Of a stretch of 6,096 nt of DNA, positions 1-6,096 are shown in pieces. The notes under the pieces were generated by a model. That model saw only the letters and a list, made by a program, of their open reading frames with translations. It made no database searches and was not told where the DNA came from. Origin of the DNA: Clostridia bacterium (GTDB lineage: Bacteria; Bacillota_A; Clostridia; Lachnospirales; Lachnospiraceae); contig JAAYYM010000206.1 of assembly GCA_012515365.1 (NCBI GenBank), positions 1 through 6,096 on the forward strand, read 5' to 3'. The first letter of the stretch is position 1. The number at the start of each line of letters is the position of its first letter. A program made the translations under genes and the position numbers.

Positions 1-832
1 ACGAAAATTTGGAAGTTATGCAATCCATAATTTGTCATTGATTATCATTATTGGCTATGTAATCGGTTATATCATTCAGTTTCTTGCACCGGAGCTCATG
101 AATCTTTTGACATTAAATCCGTATTACATAATGAAAGGACAGATCTGGCGTATTGTCACCTGGGTCATCAAACCACCGTCAGAGTTTGGACTTTTCACTA
201 TCATTATGCTTTTCTTTTACTATTCAATTGGTAATGATCTGGAGCGTACCTGGGGTGCCTTCCGTTATAATGTATATATCTTTTCCGGAATTTTATTCTC
301 CGTAATAGGCGCAATTTTGCTATTTTTGTTCCAGAGTGCATTTTCTATTTCATCAGGGGATGCGCATATAATTGGTATGAATATCAGCTATTTCTTTACC
401 ACTTATTATATTAATCTTTCCATTTTCTTAGCGTTTGCCGCAAGTTATCCGGATATGCGAGTATTGCTGTATTTTATTATTCCAATTAAGATCAAATGGC
501 TAGCTTATCTTGATATAGCGCTATTGTTAGTAAGCTTTGTATTTGGAAATGCTTCCAGCAGAGTAGCAATCATTGCATCATTGCTAAACTTTATTGTATT
601 CTTCTTTGCCACTAAAAATCTGAAAAGAATAACACCAAGAGAAATACGAAGAAAAACAGCATATCGAAAGAGCGTGGCAAATGCGACCTGCATCACGAAG
701 CATAAATGTGCGATTTGTGGAAGAACAGAAGAAGATGATCCAACACTGGAATTTAGATTTTGTTCAAAATGTGACGGGAATTATGAGTACTGTCAGGATC
801 ATTTATATTCGCATGAACATGTGCACAAATAG
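1..832 (+). CDS. Rhomboid/derlin-like membrane protein with C-terminal Cys/His zinc module (5' partial)
   Basis: The frame is open from base 2 with no stop, and the first visible residues read RKFGSYAIHN. The gene therefore starts before the window, and the TTG at 32 is an internal Leu codon. About 276 residues are visible. Five to seven hydrophobic segments lie roughly at visible residues 12-28, 62-76, 91-111, 128-148, 153-182 and 188-203. Rhomboid-superfamily hallmarks are GQIWRIVTW (visible 46-54) and LERTWG (80-85) before the third segment. The GxSG serine motif is not present in the fourth span, where NLSIFLAF stands, and the last span has ASLLNF where active rhomboids have a His. It is therefore probably a non-proteolytic, derlin-like member. 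The tail has the pattern C-x2-C-x14-C-x2-C-x6-C-x2-H-x3-H-x-H-x-H (from about visible 236), likely binding zinc on the cytoplasmic side. It lies 18 bases before the M16C peptidase gene, so co-transcription is likely. The exact function is unknown. Confidence 0.8.
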   Translation, partial: RKFGSYAIHNLSLIIIIGYVIGYIIQFLAPELMNLLTLNPYYIMKGQIWRIVTWVIKPPSEFGLFTIIMLFFYYSIGNDLERTWGAFRYNVYIFSGILFSVIGAILLFLFQSAFSISSGDAHIIGMNISYFFTTYYINLSIFLAFAASYPDMRVLLYFIIPIKIKWLAYLDIALLLVSFVFGNASSRVAIIASLLNFIVFFFATKNLKRITPREIRRKTAYRKSVANATCITKHKCAICGRTEEDDPTLEFRFCSKCDGNYEYCQDHLYSHEHVHK

Positions 833-838
833 AATTTC

Positions 839-845
839 AAGGAGG
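839..845 (+). promoter_or_regulatory. Strong ribosome binding site of the M16C peptidase gene
   Basis: AAGGAGG ends 5 bases before the ATG at 851 and lies in the 18-base gap after the rhomboid-like gene. It fixes the start of the peptidase, and with no room for a promoter or terminator it argues for one mRNA with the upstream gene. Confidence 0.85.
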
Positions 846-850
846 ATATT

Positions 851-3769
851 ATGGCATTAGACAATATGCAGTCATATGAATTATTAGAACAGAAAGACCT
901 TACAGACATAAAAGCAACGGGGTATTTGATGAAACATAAAAAGACCGGCGCACATGTATGTCTGATTCAGAATGATGATGAAAATAAAGTGTTTTCAATC
1001 GGATTTCGTACACCACCTGAGGACAGTACCGGTGTCCCTCATATATTGGAGCACTCTGTTTTGTGTGGGTCTAAGAAATACCCGGCAAAGGATCCGTTTA
1101 TAGAACTTGCAAAAGGGTCATTAAATACGTTCCTCAATGCTATGACTTATCCGGATAAGACGGTGTATCCAATTGCAAGCTGTAATGATAAAGATTTTCA
1201 AAATCTGATGAACGTATATCTTGATGCAGTTTTTTATCCGAATATTTATGAAAGACCGGAAATCTTTAAACAGGAGGGCTGGCATTATGAGCTTGAAAGC
1301 ATAGAGGATCCGATCGAGATTAATGGTGTCGTATATAATGAAATGAAGGGTGCATTTTCTTCACCGGAGGATATGCTTGACCGCGAGGTCTTTAACACCT
1401 TGTTTCCTGATACAGCATACTCCTATGAATCAGGAGGAGATCCGGATGTTATTCCAACGCTGACTTATGAAAACTTCTTAAAGTTTCACCAGACTTATTA
1501 CCATCCATCAAACAGTTATCTTTATCTGTATGGAAATATGGATATGGAAGAAAAGCTTGATTGGATTGATCAGGAATATTTTAGCAAGTATGATTATCTT
1601 AAGGTTGATTCAGCAATTCAGATGCAGACTCCATTTAAAGAGCCTGTAATAAAGGAAAAGGAATACTCCATAACAAATGAGGAAAGCGAAGAAGATAATA
1701 CGTATTTAGCTTATAATTATGTCATTGACACAAGCTTAAATAAGGAACTGTATCTTGCATTTCAGATTATTGAATATGCACTGCTTCTTGCACCTGGAGC
1801 ACCTTTAAAGCAGACACTTTTAGATGAGAAAATTGGTAAAGATATCATGAGTACTTATGAAAATGGTATTTTGCAGCCTTATTTTTCGATCATAGCAAAG
1901 AATGCTAATCAAGAGGATCAAGCTCGATTTATGGATGTTATTAATCGTGTGCTTACAGAAATCGTAGAGCATGGTTTCGATGAAAAATCACTGCTTGCAG
2001 GTCTTAATTTTTACGAATTTAAGTATCGTGAGGCAGACTTTGGATCTTATCCAAAGGGACTTGTTTATGGCTTACAGGCATTTGACAGCTGGTTATATGA
2101 TCCAATGCAGCCATTCATCCATATAAATGCGATTGAAACCTTTGATTTTCTAAAGAAGCAGGTGAAGAGTGGATATTTTGAAAAATTGGTTCAAACCTAT
2201 CTGATTGATAATCCACATGCTGCACTCGTCATTGTTTCTCCGAAAAAGGGACTTACGGCAGAGCTTGACCGCAAGTTGGCAGACAAGCTCGCACTTCTTA
2301 AGGACAGTATGAGCGAAGATGAACTTAAGCAAATGGTTACTATGACGAAGGCGCTGACTGCTTATCAGGAAGAACCAAGCACAAAAGAAGAAATCGAATC
2401 TATACCGGTACTTGAAATAGAAGATATAAAAAAAGAAGCACAGCAGTTGATTATGAAAGAATACAAGGCTGATGACATTACAGTTCTTCATCATGATATT
2501 TTTACCAGTGGAATTGGATATCTGCAGCTGATATTTGACATTGATAAAATTCCGTTTGATTTGGTGCCATATGTAGGTATTCTTAAGAATGTACTTGGAT
2601 ATGTCAATACGAAGAATTATTCTTATGGAGAGCTTTTTAACGAAATTAATATGCATACAGGCGGAATCGTATGTGGAACCACTTTGTATTCTGATATCAA
2701 TGAACCGGATACTTTTTATCCTAAATTTGATATTCGCGCGAAGCTGTTGTATCCCAAATTAGACTTTGCTTTTTCAATGATTGAAGAAATCCTGTTCACT
2801 TCACAGATTGAAGATGATAAGAGACTTTACGAAATCATTGCGAAGATTAAATCAAGAAAACAGATGAGCATGAATTCGGCCGGTCATTCAACAGCAGCAT
2901 TGCGTGCGTTATCCTATTTGTCAAAATCAGCTGCTTATTCGGAACAGCTGGGGGGCATCTCTTATTACCGCATGATTGATCAGATTGAGTCTGACTTTGA
3001 CAATCAAAAACAGACCTTAAAACAAAATCTGAAAAAGCTGATGCATCAGATCTTCCGCCCTGAAAATCTGATGGTGGATTATACTTGTGAAACAAATGCA
3101 TTAAATCCGTTGCTACAGTATATTCCAGAATTCAAACAAAAACTGTTCTGCGATGAGGTGAAAGCAGAGCATGTTTCGGTTACGTTAAGCAAGAAAAATG
3201 AAGGTTTTAAAACATCAGCCAAGGTTCAGTATGTGGCGATGGCAGGAAATTTCCTTGAGGATGCACTTCCATATCATGGTGCCTTAAAAGTTCTTCGGGT
3301 GATTTTAGGATATGATTATTTGTGGAATCAGGTGCGTGTAAAGGGCGGTGCCTATGGCTGCATGAATTCATTTTCAAGAGTCGGCGAGTGCTATTTTGTA
3401 TCTTATCGTGATCCAAACCTTGAAAAGACACTTGATACTTATCAAAAAGCAGTTGATTATGTGAAGAATTTTAGTCCTGATGAACGGGATATGAAAAAAT
3501 ATATCATTGGTACGATCAGCAATCTGGACACGCCTATGAATCCTTCAACAAAAGGACAGTTTGCACTTAGTGCATATCTGAGTAAGGACACCTTTGAAAA
3601 TCTTCAGAAAGAACGAGACGAGATCTTATCTGCTAATAAGGATGATATACAAAAGCTTGCAAAATATGTAGAGGCTTTGGTTAATAAAAATGTAATCTGT
3701 GTGCTTGGCGGAGAAGAAAAAATAGAAGAACAAAAGAATCTGTTTGGCTCGGTTGAAAATTTATTTTAA
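851..3769 (+). CDS. M16C family zinc metallopeptidase (presequence protease / insulinase-like)
   Basis: This 972-residue protein has the usual length of single-chain M16C peptidases (PreP/Cym1 type), which fold into a closed chamber and degrade unfolded peptides. The inverted zinc motif HILEH is at residues 64-68: His64 and His68 are ligands and Glu67 the general base. It is followed by VLCGS, typical of this subfamily. The third ligand is Glu164 in YNEMKGAF, 96 residues after His68, as expected. The hinge (M16C-associated) region covers about residues 455-710, with the characteristic QEEP at 506-509 followed by a SIPVLEIEDI-type stretch. The C-terminal half holds the substrate-binding Arg/Tyr pair in R-x3-GAYG (Arg829, Tyr835). 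No signal peptide or membrane span is seen, so it is probably cytosolic. All key residues are present, so it should be active. It follows the rhomboid-like gene closely. Natural substrates are unknown; peptide clean-up after membrane or secretory proteolysis is an inference. Confidence 0.95.
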   Translation: MALDNMQSYELLEQKDLTDIKATGYLMKHKKTGAHVCLIQNDDENKVFSIGFRTPPEDSTGVPHILEHSVLCGSKKYPAKDPFIELAKGSLNTFLNAMTYPDKTVYPIASCNDKDFQNLMNVYLDAVFYPNIYERPEIFKQEGWHYELESIEDPIEINGVVYNEMKGAFSSPEDMLDREVFNTLFPDTAYSYESGGDPDVIPTLTYENFLKFHQTYYHPSNSYLYLYGNMDMEEKLDWIDQEYFSKYDYLKVDSAIQMQTPFKEPVIKEKEYSITNEESEEDNTYLAYNYVIDTSLNKELYLAFQIIEYALLLAPGAPLKQTLLDEKIGKDIMSTYENGILQPYFSIIAKNANQEDQARFMDVINRVLTEIVEHGFDEKSLLAGLNFYEFKYREADFGSYPKGLVYGLQAFDSWLYDPMQPFIHINAIETFDFLKKQVKSGYFEKLVQTYLIDNPHAALVIVSPKKGLTAELDRKLADKLALLKDSMSEDELKQMVTMTKALTAYQEEPSTKEEIESIPVLEIEDIKKEAQQLIMKEYKADDITVLHHDIFTSGIGYLQLIFDIDKIPFDLVPYVGILKNVLGYVNTKNYSYGELFNEINMHTGGIVCGTTLYSDINEPDTFYPKFDIRAKLLYPKLDFAFSMIEEILFTSQIEDDKRLYEIIAKIKSRKQMSMNSAGHSTAALRALSYLSKSAAYSEQLGGISYYRMIDQIESDFDNQKQTLKQNLKKLMHQIFRPENLMVDYTCETNALNPLLQYIPEFKQKLFCDEVKAEHVSVTLSKKNEGFKTSAKVQYVAMAGNFLEDALPYHGALKVLRVILGYDYLWNQVRVKGGAYGCMNSFSRVGECYFVSYRDPNLEKTLDTYQKAVDYVKNFSPDERDMKKYIIGTISNLDTPMNPSTKGQFALSAYLSKDTFENLQKERDEILSANKDDIQKLAKYVEALVNKNVICVLGGEEKIEEQKNLFGSVENLF

Positions 3770-3843
3770 AAAAAAGTATTTTTCACCATAAATATTTGAT
3801 TTTCGAAACGTATAGTAGATATCAAACCAGAATACCGAACCAA

Positions 3844-3850
3844 AGGGAGG
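3844..3850 (+). promoter_or_regulatory. Ribosome binding site that sets the DUF4349 lipoprotein start
   Basis: AGGGAGG stands 8 bases before the ATG at 3859 but only 2 bases before the in-frame ATG at 3853. Normal spacing therefore favours 3859. The upstream in-frame TTG at 3796 would place this site inside the coding region and add a charged leader ahead of the signal peptide, so it is unlikely. Confidence 0.8.
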
Positions 3851-3858
3851 AAATGATT

Positions 3859-4884
3859 ATGAGAATAAGAAAGTTATTATGTCTGTTTACGGCACTTGTT
3901 ATGTCAGTTGGCTTGATTGGATGTGGAAGCTCATCAAAATCAGAAAGCAATTATGAAGGATCTGTTGAAAGTGCGATGGCAACTGAGGAATATGCCACTG
4001 ATGATGTATATTCCAATGAGTATGATATGGAAGCTACGGCAGAAACTGCAGATGCCGGAGCAGCAGATACAGTTAAAACCCCAGAAGTGGCATCTAACAG
4101 AAAACTGATCAAAAATGTCAGTATGCAGATTGAAACAGAGTCTTTTGACCAGTTGATTGCAAATGTAGAAAAGAAAACAGAAGAGCTTGGCGGTTATGCA
4201 GAGTCTAAGAGTATCAACGGTGTCGGTTACTATGATAAAGCCGGATCAAGATACGCTTCTATGACGATTCGTATTCCAAGCAAAAATATGGATCAGTTTG
4301 TAAGTGCAGTGTCTAAAGCGTCGAATGTGATTAATAAAACTGAGAACGTTGAGGATATTACTCTCAGATATGTAGATACAAAAGCACATGTTGAATCTTT
4401 AAAAATTGAGCAGGAACGTTTACAGGAATTACTGAAAGAGTCTAAGGATCTTGATACAATGATTACTTTGGAAAGCAGACTGACTCAGGTCAGATATGAG
4501 CTTGAAGGATATGAATCACAGATCAGAACATATGATAATCTGGTAGATTACAGTACCATCACTTTGAATATTAGTGAAGTGACGAGACTGACACCTACTA
4601 CAGAAGTTAAATTAAGCAGATTTGATAAGATCAGAATTGGTTTTATGGAGAATTTATATGATGTTATCGAAGGTGTACTGGACTTTGTAGTTGGATTGAT
4701 TATTGCAATTCCATATTTTATAGTTATAGCTGTCATTGTGTTGATCATTCTGATGATCGTCAAGCTGTGTACACATAAAAGTAAAAAGAAGAGAGATAAA
4801 ATAGAAGCGCAAAAAGCAGCATCAGCAACAGCAACAGTAACAACAGCAAAAGAAAGTGTGAATCATGAATCAGGAAAAAACTGA
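3859..4884 (+). CDS. DUF4349 domain lipoprotein with C-terminal membrane span
   Basis: The start at 3859 gives 341 residues. The N-terminus is a lipoprotein signal: MRIRKLL, a hydrophobic core, then lipobox LIGC with Cys22 as the predicted lipidated residue. Residues 23-80 form a Ser-, Ala- and acid-rich linker. Residues about 81-300 match the DUF4349 layout: RKLIKNVSM, then EELGGYAESKS, then SMTIRIPSKNMDQF, then a coiled-coil stretch about 173-222, then DYSTITLNI. A long hydrophobic span follows at about 274-303, then a basic tail HKSKKKRDK and an Ala/Thr-rich end. The protein would be held on the outer face by lipid and by a transmembrane helix with a cytoplasmic tail. The family's biochemical role is unknown; an envelope or sensing role is only a guess. 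The gene follows an 89-base gap after the peptidase gene, and its last 20 bases overlap era. Confidence 0.88.
   Translation: MRIRKLLCLFTALVMSVGLIGCGSSSKSESNYEGSVESAMATEEYATDDVYSNEYDMEATAETADAGAADTVKTPEVASNRKLIKNVSMQIETESFDQLIANVEKKTEELGGYAESKSINGVGYYDKAGSRYASMTIRIPSKNMDQFVSAVSKASNVINKTENVEDITLRYVDTKAHVESLKIEQERLQELLKESKDLDTMITLESRLTQVRYELEGYESQIRTYDNLVDYSTITLNISEVTRLTPTTEVKLSRFDKIRIGFMENLYDVIEGVLDFVVGLIIAIPYFIVIAVIVLIILMIVKLCTHKSKKKRDKIEAQKAASATATVTTAKESVNHESGKN
4816..4848 (+). repeat. Short GCA/ACA triplet-like low-complexity run
   Basis: Eleven consecutive codons of the lipoprotein tail are all of the form NCA or GTA (gca gca tca gca aca gca aca gta aca aca gca), coding for an Ala/Thr/Ser/Val run. 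This forms a loosely repeated CAGCAA pattern ending 16 bases before the era start. It may be a slippage-derived, unstructured tail, and its low pairing potential could keep the era start open; both are inferences. Confidence 0.7.
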
Positions 4885-5779
4885 TCAATATAAAGCGGGA
4901 TTTGCAACACTGATCGGAAGACCAAATGTAGGAAAATCTACTTTAATGAATCATTTGATCGGACAGAAAATTGCAATTACCTCAAACAAACCACAGACTA
5001 CAAGAAATCGCATTCAAACGGTATATACGAGTGAACAGGGACAGATCGTGTTTCTGGATACTCCGGGAATACATAAATCAAAAAACCGTTTGGGAGATTA
5101 TATGGTATCAACAGCTACATCCACATTTAAAAATGTGGATGTGATCCTGTGGCTGGTTGAACCTACTACTTTTATAGGGGCAGGAGAGCGTGAAATCGCC
5201 TCTAAGCTTAAACATGTCAGTGTACCGGTCATCTTGGTGATTAACAAGACAGATGCAGTTAAACCGGAAGAAGTACTGAAAGCCATTGAAGCATATAAGG
5301 ACGTGTGCGAATTTGCTGAAATTGTACCGGTTTCGGCCATAAAGGGTCATAATACAGATCTTTTACTGGAACTGATCATGAAGTATCTGCCATACGGTGT
5401 TCCTTTTTATGATGAAGATACGATTACGGATCAGCCGGAACGACAGATCGTGGCAGAATTGATTCGTGAAAAAGCCTTACGATGTTTGGATGAAGAAATT
5501 CCACATGGAATCGCAGTTACAATCGAATCCATGCATGAGAGAAAAAATCTAATGGATATTGAGGCTACAATTATTTGTGAACGAGACTCACATAAAGGAA
5601 TTATCATCGGAAAATCAGGAAGTATGTTGAAAAAGATAGGCTCGGCTGCACGTTATGAGATCGAAGATCTGCTAGAGAAGAAGGTGAATCTTCAATTGTG
5701 GGTTAAGGTAAAAAAAGATTGGCGTGACAGTGATTTTCTGTTAAAGAATTTTGGATATAACCAAAAAGATACAGATTAA
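4865..5779 (+). CDS. era: GTPase Era, ribosome small-subunit assembly factor
   Basis: This 304-residue protein has the normal Era length and layout. The GTPase domain comes first: P-loop GRPNVGKS (18-25), TTRNRIQT switch region (45-52), DTPG (65-68), NKTD (127-130) and SAIKG (157-161). The C-terminal KH RNA-binding domain has the GIIIGKSG core (245-252). Era binds the 3' end of 16S rRNA and helps 30S maturation, acting in the cytoplasm and partly at the membrane. The ATG at 4865 is inside the last 20 bases of the DUF4349 gene, in another frame. Only a weak GAAAG at 4852-4856 precedes it, so translation is probably coupled to the upstream gene. A YqzL-like gene and recO follow, the standard Firmicutes order. 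Confidence 0.98.
   Translation: MNQEKTDQYKAGFATLIGRPNVGKSTLMNHLIGQKIAITSNKPQTTRNRIQTVYTSEQGQIVFLDTPGIHKSKNRLGDYMVSTATSTFKNVDVILWLVEPTTFIGAGEREIASKLKHVSVPVILVINKTDAVKPEEVLKAIEAYKDVCEFAEIVPVSAIKGHNTDLLLELIMKYLPYGVPFYDEDTITDQPERQIVAELIREKALRCLDEEIPHGIAVTIESMHERKNLMDIEATIICERDSHKGIIIGKSGSMLKKIGSAARYEIEDLLEKKVNLQLWVKVKKDWRDSDFLLKNFGYNQKDTD
5117..5142. repeat. Perfect 12-base inverted repeat inside era
   Basis: The arms ACATCCACATTT (5117-5128) and AAATGTGGATGT (5131-5142) are exact reverse complements around a 2-base AA centre. In RNA this would form about 11 pairs with a 4-base TAAA loop, and the flanking T5116/G5143 could add a wobble pair. It lies in coding sequence for TSTFKNVDV of Era, between the DTPG and NKTD motifs. 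No T-run follows, so it is not an intrinsic terminator. The repeat itself is certain; any role is unknown. Confidence 0.9.
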
Positions 5780-5836
5780 TTTTTGATAAAAGTGCGTACT
5801 CTAATGATAAGAAATGGTACTACAGAAAATTGTCAT

Positions 5837-5843
5837 AGGAGAG
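5837..5843 (+). promoter_or_regulatory. Ribosome binding site of the YqzL-like gene
   Basis: AGGAGAG (core GGAG at 5838-5841) lies about 10 bases before the ATG at 5852. It supports that start over the in-frame TTG at 5783, which has no ribosome binding site and would add 23 residues that do not look like the family. Confidence 0.7.
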
Positions 5844-5851
5844 CACAAATT

Positions 5852-6019
5852 ATGGATAGCGAGAAGGACTGGATGCACTTTGAACGAAGCGGAAGTATTA
5901 CTGACTATTTAAATTATCGTGAAAAAGTAGAGCAGGAAGCGCGAAAGGCACGTGATTACGAAGGTGAAAGATTTTATCATACTGACAGGTATGATCATTC
6001 AGAGCACCGCGATAGGTGA
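5852..6019 (+). CDS. YqzL-like small protein
   Basis: This is a 55-residue protein. The first half reads W-x2-F-x3-G-x-I-x2-YL with a charged helix after it ([18 protein letters not shown]). That resembles the short YqzL family, which sits between era and recO in Bacillus and relatives; the position here is the same. The second half is a very charged, Tyr/His/Arg/Asp-rich tail ([15 protein letters not shown]) that I do not recognise. No membrane span or signal is present. The function of the family is not known. The last 56 bases also encode the beginning of recO in another frame, which may explain the odd composition of the tail. The assignment rests on the short motif plus gene order. Confidence 0.7.
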   Translation: MDSEKDWMHFERSGSITDYLNYREKVEQEARKARDYEGERFYHTDRYDHSEHRDR

Positions 6020-6096
6020 GTATGACAAAAGAATTGTAATTTTAACAAAAGAAAGAGGAAAGATTACTGCATTTGCACGTGGTGCCAGGAGACAGA
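5964..6096 (+). CDS. recO: DNA repair protein RecO, N-terminal part (3' partial)
   Basis: Forty-four codons are visible before the window ends. LTGMII followed by [18 protein letters not shown] and [10 protein letters not shown] is the typical N-terminal OB-fold sequence of RecO, which loads RecA onto SSB-coated single strands with RecR in the RecF pathway. The start is uncertain. GTG at 5964 gives MKDFIILTG, with the usual number of residues before the TG motif. GTG at 5952 (preceded by AGGAAG at 5934-5939) would add four residues, and ATG at 5991 would cut into the conserved TGM strand. All three starts lie inside the YqzL-like gene, so recO overlaps it by 56 bases with the chosen start. 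The frame differs from that of the YqzL-like gene. Expression is probably coupled to era and the small gene. Confidence 0.88.
   Translation, partial: MKDFIILTGMIIQSTAIGEYDKRIVILTKERGKITAFARGARRQ

Noticed and set aside
32..34. TTG as the start of the rhomboid-like gene
   Set aside because: The frame stays open to the window edge and the ten residues before it (RKFGSYAIHN) look like normal protein. No ribosome binding site precedes the TTG.
2150..2656. Minus-strand open frame of 168 codons inside the M16C gene
   Set aside because: It is antisense to strongly conserved coding sequence, has low-complexity Phe/Ile/Lys/Cys composition, no ribosome binding site and no recognisable domain.
3756..3783. 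A/T-rich hairpin after the M16C gene as a terminator
   Set aside because: Possible stems are only about 5 A-T pairs with 2-3 base loops and no GC; too weak for an intrinsic terminator.
3780..3822. Promoter before the DUF4349 lipoprotein gene (TTGATT 3796-3801, TATAGT 3811-3816, TAGATA 3816-3821)
   Set aside because: Spacers of 9 or 14 bases are too short for a standard sigma-A promoter. The 89-base gap could still hold a promoter, but I cannot support one.
4743..4758. GATCAT-TCTG-ATGATC inverted repeat in the lipoprotein membrane span
   Set aside because: A 6-base stem is expected several times in a window of this size and has no context suggesting a role.
5098..5350. Two minus-strand open frames of 80 codons inside era
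   Set aside because: Both are antisense to the GTPase domain, with no family resemblance and no start signals.
5783..5811. Promoter between era and the YqzL-like gene (TTGATA, 17-base spacer, GATAAG)
   Set aside because: The -35 box is good, but the -10 box lacks the key first and last T. In AT-rich DNA this is expected by chance.

Overview
The window is a densely packed, all-plus-strand stretch of chromosome from a low-GC Gram-positive bacterium. It most likely comes from a Clostridia of the Lachnospiraceae type. The reasons are the AT-rich codon use, strong AGGAGG-type ribosome binding sites, the era / YqzL-like / recO order known from Firmicutes, and a DUF4349 lipoprotein with a diderm-free lipobox layout. 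The species cannot be named from the sequence alone. No RNA genes, mobile elements, CRISPR arrays or phage traces were seen, and no stretch without a gene exceeds about 90 bases.

Layout from left to right. (1) The 3' part of a rhomboid/derlin-like multi-spanning membrane protein that enters from before base 1. It appears to lack the catalytic Ser/His pair and ends in a Cys/His-rich putative zinc module. (2) After 18 bases and a perfect Shine-Dalgarno, a full-length M16C (presequence-protease-like) zinc metallopeptidase with all expected active-site residues. (3) After an 89-base gap, a DUF4349 lipoprotein with an N-terminal lipobox and a C-terminal membrane span. (4) Overlapping its last 20 bases, the ribosome-assembly GTPase gene era. 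(5) A very small YqzL-like gene. (6) Starting inside the end of that small gene, the 5' end of recO, which runs off the right edge.

How the parts fit: the first two genes look like a co-transcribed protein/peptide turnover pair, one at the membrane and one soluble. The last three form the conserved era-yqzL-recO housekeeping block (ribosome maturation and recombinational repair). The DUF4349 lipoprotein gene joins the two, and is probably translationally coupled to era by overlap.

No clearly new multi-gene system is visible. The items most worth a second look are the apparently protease-dead rhomboid with its zinc tail beside an intact M16C peptidase, a perfect 12-base inverted repeat inside era, the recO start nested in the YqzL-like gene, and the overlap coupling era to a membrane lipoprotein gene.
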